From: Dichomitus squalens LYAD-421 SS1
Lineage: Eukaryota > Basidiomycota > Agaricomycetes > Polyporales > Polyporaceae
Direction of reading: 5' to 3'
NCBI RefSeq assembly: GCF_000275845.1
Contig: NW_006766930.1
Span: forward strand, 194,716-247,681
Length of the DNA stretch: 52,966 nucleotides
The notes under the pieces were generated by a model. That model did not search any database, was not told the origin of the DNA, and saw only the letters and a program-made list of their open reading frames with translations. Both the position numbers and the translations under genes were made by a program. Below are positions 44,511-52,966 of the stretch, in pieces. Position 1 is the first letter of the stretch. Every line of letters begins with the position of its first letter.

Positions 44511-46288
44511 CTACGCCGGCTTCCACTCAAAGTGGTGTTCTCCTGAGTGAAGAAGTCAGTGCTCTAACATTTCCGACCGTGCTCTCGTCATTCCGTACCT
44601 TTCTTCACCTCTCCGTCTCCGTCTGACTTCAGATCGTATGAATGCGCGCCGAAGTAATCCAGCTCTGCCTCCATGAACTGGCTTGGCAGATGTTTTCCTC
44701 CACAGTACTTGAAGAATTCATAGCTTGCACTCAAGGTTGGCCTGCTCCATCTCATGTTAGCCTGTCCCAACTGTCTGTCGTCTTGACTTACACATGTGCG
44801 TTCCATTCCAGACCGTACTGCACCACCTTCCGCAGGTGCGGGATCGTCCTCGTAATCTCGTCCGCGACCGGTTGCAGAGTCAATATGTTCTTCGTTCCCG
44901 GTTCCTTCTCCAACAGCGGCTGCAGCAGGTCAGCAATATACTCTGACCGGATGATGCACCCCTCGCGCCAGATCCGGATGCAACTAGCCAAGCTGACGTT
45001 CCAGCCTTCGTCCGCACTCGCACGGGCGATCAAGTTCAGACCTTGCGTGAACGATGCCAGACATGCGCAGTAGACTGCCAATCGCAGATCCTCGAAGAAC
45101 TCCGTCTTGAACTTGTCCTCGACATGTTGCTTCCGAGCCGCACCTATCGATTGGCCGAGGGCTTCCACCACCTGCATTCTTTCAGCCCGGTCGGCTGAAG
45201 CAATCCTGAAGAAGTGTGCCGCCGCAATGGTGGGCGCGGAGACATGTCGTTTGGCCGCTTCCATCACAGACCAGACACCGGTACCTACAATAAAACAGTC
45301 TATACCAGTCCTTTCCGACGCGACGCTCAGACCTACCTTCGCTGTCATCTGCGTCTTGGACGACCTTGTCTTGGACCTCATTGACAACATGTCCAGGTCG
45401 ATCTTCCTTGTATCGCCGGCAAATGTCCGCACCAATTCCCACCAGGAAATTGCGTCTCTTGAAACACGTATGTCAGCGTGTACGAGTGCACACATGCCAT
45501 GGGACGTACCAACTCCCCTCCGTCCTCCCACTTCTTGAAGATCTGCGATATCGTGCCGAGGTCGGTGTGCAAGCATTTGTACAGGAGCTCCCAAGTCTCG
45601 CTGACGATGCCTAGAATGCCCTGCTCGATCCCATTGTGCACCATCTTCACGTAGTGTCCACATCCTGCCGGACCGAGGTTTGCGACGCAGGGTTGGCCCG
45701 TCTTGGGATCTTTCGCCGCGATTTTCTCCAGCAGAGGCATGACGCGGTCCAGCGCGGCTTTGTCGCCGCTGGGGGAGATAGAAGGACCTCTGCGAGCAGA
45801 CTGATACCCGCCCGAGACACCCATACAGAGGTACGCAATACCCTCTGGCGCGAGCTGCTTCTGCCTGCGTTCGGCGTTTTCATACCACTCGTTCCCGCCG
45901 TCCAGGATGATGTCGCCATGTGAGAGGTGCTCGTGGACGTCAGCAATCACCTTGTCCGCGGCTGAGCCGTGAGGGATACTGAATACGAGAAGTTTGTCCG
46001 CGTTCTGGCCGCCGAGGCTCTCCATGAATTGGTCGAGATCCTTGAACCGGGCGACACGGTGGTGCAGTTCTTTGTCAAGACCCTCTTGCAACGCATTGTA
46101 GAGGTTGTCGATGTTCTGGCCGCTGACATCGTACACGGACACTTGCAGGTCGTTCTCCGCAAACAGCATGGTCATACAGGAGCCCATGGATCCGGCACCT
46201 ACGATCCCTAGCTGCGCGCAATTGCTTATGAGCGTGGTTTGCCGGGAAGGCGGGAGCGTCGCCTCACCTTATCGAACGGCTGTGACAT
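44511..46288 (-). CDS. GND1: 6-phosphogluconate dehydrogenase, divergent
   Basis: NADP-dependent decarboxylating enzyme of the oxidative pentose phosphate pathway, by family. Exons 46288-46268, 46211-45510, 45457-45337, 45284-44792, 44741-44599 and 44542-44511 give 503 residues. The coenzyme motif LGIVGAGSMGSCM, ILDGGNEWYENAERRQ, CMGVSGGYQSARRGPS and KMVHNGIEQG are present. The C-terminus FMEAELDYFGAHSYDLKSD...HHFEWKPA is classical. Several positions differ from the canonical enzyme. The motif normally GVSGGEEGARYGPS reads GVSGGYQSARRGPS, and the Tyr after the catalytic Glu (normally NGIEYGDMQ) is Gln. It may be a specialised paralogue. The 3' half is duplicated at 39187-39652. Confidence 0.85.
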
Positions 46289-46299
46289 CGTCGCTGAGT

Positions 46300-46370
46300 G
46301 GTAAGAGAGAGAACAGGAGAAGGGGGTGGCGGTGGAGGAGGAGGAGCTGGAGGAGGATGAGGAGGATATA
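46300..46370. promoter_or_regulatory. GA-rich tract upstream of GND1
   Basis: GGTGGCGGTGGAGGAGGAGG-type purine tract on the plus strand, so CT-rich on the GND1 coding strand, immediately before its start codon. The MAP kinase gene ends 243 bp upstream of GND1 in the same direction. Confidence 0.45.
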
Positions 46371-46531
46371 TGCGCGTTGTGGATTGCAAGGATATGACAT
46401 CATCGGATATTATACTTGATACATTTATGGTACATTTACCATTCCGGTGCTATATCGTGGCACACTTGGTTATTCGACTACTGCGTTGGGTATATTCTCT
46501 TCTCGCCCCCGCCCTCCGTACGTCGCCCTCC

Positions 46532-50877
<4,346 letters not shown>

Positions 50878-51387
50878 GATTCATCGCTAGCAGGATCCTG
50901 CGCGAGCATAGGCACATTGTGAAGTACTGTAGAAACATCATCTGTTGTAGATTGGGTCCTTGATACCGACATAGTGCGGTTAGTCGTAGTTGCATGGTCT
51001 CCTTTGGCTTATACCACCGCGTCTCTTCTCCGTTGTGTCCTGCCTATGGACGTAGATCTGCGAGTGTACAAAACTGTCTGAGCGCAAGCGGATCCGTTAC
51101 TCCGCAGCCCTAGCTGACTCCCGTTGTGTAATGACGCGTTTGGGCCGCAACTTCATGACAGAAGCAGAGCCTTGTCGTCGTCGTCGCGGTTGCGGTGGTG
51201 AAGTTCATACCACCCCGCCGCTACAAATATTGTTGCTAGGCTCCTAGCCACTTGATCAACAACTAATAGTACAATTCTGCAAGAGTGGACGTACATGACG
51301 CGCTTCGAGAAATAGCGCCCCTACCTTCTATATATAGCAAGTTTTTCAACGTCCGCTTCTTCTCCATGGAACCTTCGCCACCGCTAC
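50878..51387. other. 3' flank of the CCCH gene
   Basis: No gene seen. Contains a short GTCGTCGTCG run near 51174. Confidence 0.3.
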
Positions 51388-51957
51388 TAGGCGTGTTCAA
51401 TTCTTGTCGCTCGCTCATTTCCTCGCGCGCTTAACGGGCGCCTGCCTACCTGGATTCAAGGTCAGATCAAGCGCCTGTAGCACAGCAAGCAGAGGGAGGC
51501 AGGCGGCGGGTGCAACATGACCACATGAGGGTCGCGAGCTGGGACTAAGGAGCGCCGCGAAAACTTGACGATTCAAAATCTAGAGAGCTCTATGACTCGA
51601 GACGCGGAGTCGTCCCGCAAGGTTTTGGGTCCAATTGCCATCAGGCTTACAGCGACAACCCCAGGTGAACCGTATGTATGTCGTGTCGAATCTGGTTCGG
51701 ATTTGGGCGCATTGTGTACGATTATTCTCGAGCAATGAGTCTATAACGCTCTCCCAATGTCTCTATCCACTCTCCGGACAGGTTTTCTGGGTATAACAAA
51801 CCTAGCATAGGACGATCCCGTCAATCTCGCTGCACCCGCTGCCTGCGCACCTCTACTTGCTGTGCTACAGGCGCTTGATCTGACCTTGAATCCAGGTAGG
51901 CAGGCGCCCATTAAGCGCGCGAGGAAATGAGCGAACGACAAGAATTGAACACACCTA
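51388..51957. repeat. Long inverted repeat, arms about 127 bp
   Basis: Left arm 51388-51515 and right arm 51831-51957 are near-perfect reverse complements. The outer ends read TAGGCGTGTTCAATTCTTGT and, reverse-complemented, TAGGTGTGTTCAATTCTTGT. The arms share GCGCCTGCCTACCTGGATTC and GCGCCTGTAGCACAGCAAG. Only a handful of substitutions are seen, so it is recent or conserved. The spacer is 315 bp with no open frame of note. A minus-strand frame in the right arm (51741-51941) is not a gene by any motif. Confidence 0.85.
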
Positions 51958-52400
51958 CTTCATCAACCGAACTCATCAACAGACTTGTGTATCTGATGAC
52001 CAGCATACGAAGCACGCCCTTTCATATATCCTGAAGTTGTCATGTTCTCGCACGACTCACAGGTAAGTATATTGCCCGCAGCATGTGAACTAAATGAACA
52101 CTGATGTTTTCTCACATCGTTATGCTACAAGCCATGTCCCTTGTTCCTCTACGGCACGCTTTGAGCCACTCTTGGCTTGGGCGATGTTTGGAGATGCTAA
52201 ACACGTCGATGCAGTCCAGTCACTCGTTCAGCCTGCACGCGTCCAAAAATATGCCTGGTTTTCCCTGCGAGGAAAGGACTACCTGGCCGTCATTAAACAC
52301 GATGTCGACGTGCCAGCAGTGGTCGATGGGCTGTGTTGCGGCGACTAGGCGCGTAGACTCGGGTCGACGTTCGACGACGACCCCGTAGGCGAGCGGCAAG
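51958..52400. other. Unassigned region
   Basis: An 84-codon plus-strand frame (52094-52348) and an overlapping minus-strand frame both lack recognisable motifs. I could not decide between them and call neither. A GA dinucleotide run follows at about 52414-52434. Confidence 0.25.
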
Positions 52401-52966
52401 GAGCCGAAAGAAAAAGAGAGAGAGAGAGAGAGAGGGATAAATGTGACAAGTGTTATGACTGACTGTCGAGCGAGTAAGTGGAGACGAGTGAGGCAGGGTT
52501 AGGGAGGGAGATCGAAACCGAGCGAAGCGAGGTGAGATCGACCGGTTAGGGTTGAGGGTGGGTTAGGCGAGCTGAGTCAACGGGGGCGTTGTGTGCTACA
52601 ACGTCCCGTCCCGTTTCGCCTTTTATAGCTCATCAGGACTCTGCTTAGTGCATCCCTTTCGGGAAGTGCTTATCTCTTTGCCGTCTGTCTATCCGACGGC
52701 ACAGGAGATAAGGTCAATTATGCTTACGATGCCGAACGCGGCCGGAGCTTTGTTCCGATAATGACTAAGTCCGATCGGACTATGTCATCATGATTACTTA
52801 CTTACTAATCACCGATCGGACTTAATCTTATCGCATCTCTAAGTGCGTGTAGCGCTTAGATAAGATAGTCCGCCCTTATCCTTATCTTATCAAAGATGGA
52901 AGAGTGGAGACGCACCTGACTTGATGTCACATGCTGTTAGACACGTGACTCAAGCGCCCTAGTACT
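52400..52966. repeat. Repeat-derived sequence with palindromes, possible LTR
   Basis: Contains (GA)n at about 52414-52434, the palindrome AGTCCGATCGGACT at 52768-52781 with an inverted partner ACCGATCGGACTT near 52812, and stem-loops such as TCTATCCGAC/GTCGGATAGA-like pairs and CTTATC/GATAAG repeats. This pattern of short hairpins before a TATA-like TTTTATAG stretch is common in fungal LTRs, but neither end can be fixed inside the window. Confidence 0.35.

Noticed and set aside
52094..52348. 84-codon plus-strand ORF near the right end
   Set aside because: No motif; the opposite strand is open over part of it too, and the surrounding DNA looks repeat-derived.

Overview
The window is a piece of a filamentous basidiomycete genome, most probably an Agaricomycete. 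Almost every gene is cut by many short introns (about 42-80 nt, GT-AG, two of them GC-AG), exons are GC-rich, and the gene set is fungal: SKT5/CHS4, CHS5, a white-collar-1 homologue without a GATA finger, a Fus3/Kss1-type MAP kinase, PAC1/LIS1 and SSN3/CDK8. I rebuilt the exon structures by hand. Every junction quoted keeps reading frame and restores family motifs, but none is backed by transcript data here.

Layout. 1-3550 is AT-rich, gene-poor and repeat-derived: a 169-bp-arm inverted repeat, two tRNA-related direct repeats, a possible LTR-like stretch and blocks rich in GTGCAAAATAGTGC-like motifs. 4020-6628 is SKT5/CHS4 with a CaaX box. 7061-8696 is a zinc medium-chain dehydrogenase. 8853-10829 (-) is an NCS1 nucleobase/nucleoside permease. 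11503-15203 (-) is a double-BTB plus CAP-Gly protein, divergent from dynactin p27 (15556-16386). 17061-17887 (-) is RPL10, followed by a small Tyr/Pro-rich protein with a cysteine-pair tail (19197-19616). 20611-23985 (-) is an Ams2/SPT21-like protein and 24441-26021 (-) is CDK8. 26222-27847 is CHS5. 28350-29953 (-) is class II fructose-bisphosphate aldolase, divergent from WC-1 (30735-33729). 34194-36016 (-) is a mitochondrial pyruvate-dehydrogenase-kinase-type enzyme and 36566-38610 (-) is PAC1/LIS1.

38690-46290 is the most rearranged part. A TIR-like element abuts an inverted duplication. The left arm carries a decayed 3' half of the 6-phosphogluconate dehydrogenase gene plus an intact orphan gene. 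The right arm carries a second intact copy of that orphan and the full dehydrogenase gene. An unrelated Trp-rich orphan lies between the arms. 46532-48199 (-) is the MAP kinase, divergent from a CCCH zinc-finger gene (48493-50877). 51388-51957 holds an inverted repeat with arms of about 127 bp. 52400-52966 looks repeat-derived.

Themes. Two genes act on class III chitin synthase (SKT5 as activator, CHS5 as exomer scaffold). Three touch the dynein/microtubule system (LIS1, dynactin p27, and perhaps the CAP-Gly protein). Four are signalling or transcription regulators (WC-1, CDK8, MAPK, SPT21-like). Central metabolism is represented by FBA1, GND1 and PDK. I see no operon-like logic, as expected for a eukaryote. 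The items most worth a second look are the inverted duplication with its orphan genes, the divergent GND1 active site, the microexons, the double-BTB/CAP-Gly architecture, the Cys-tail small protein and the long hairpin repeats at both ends.
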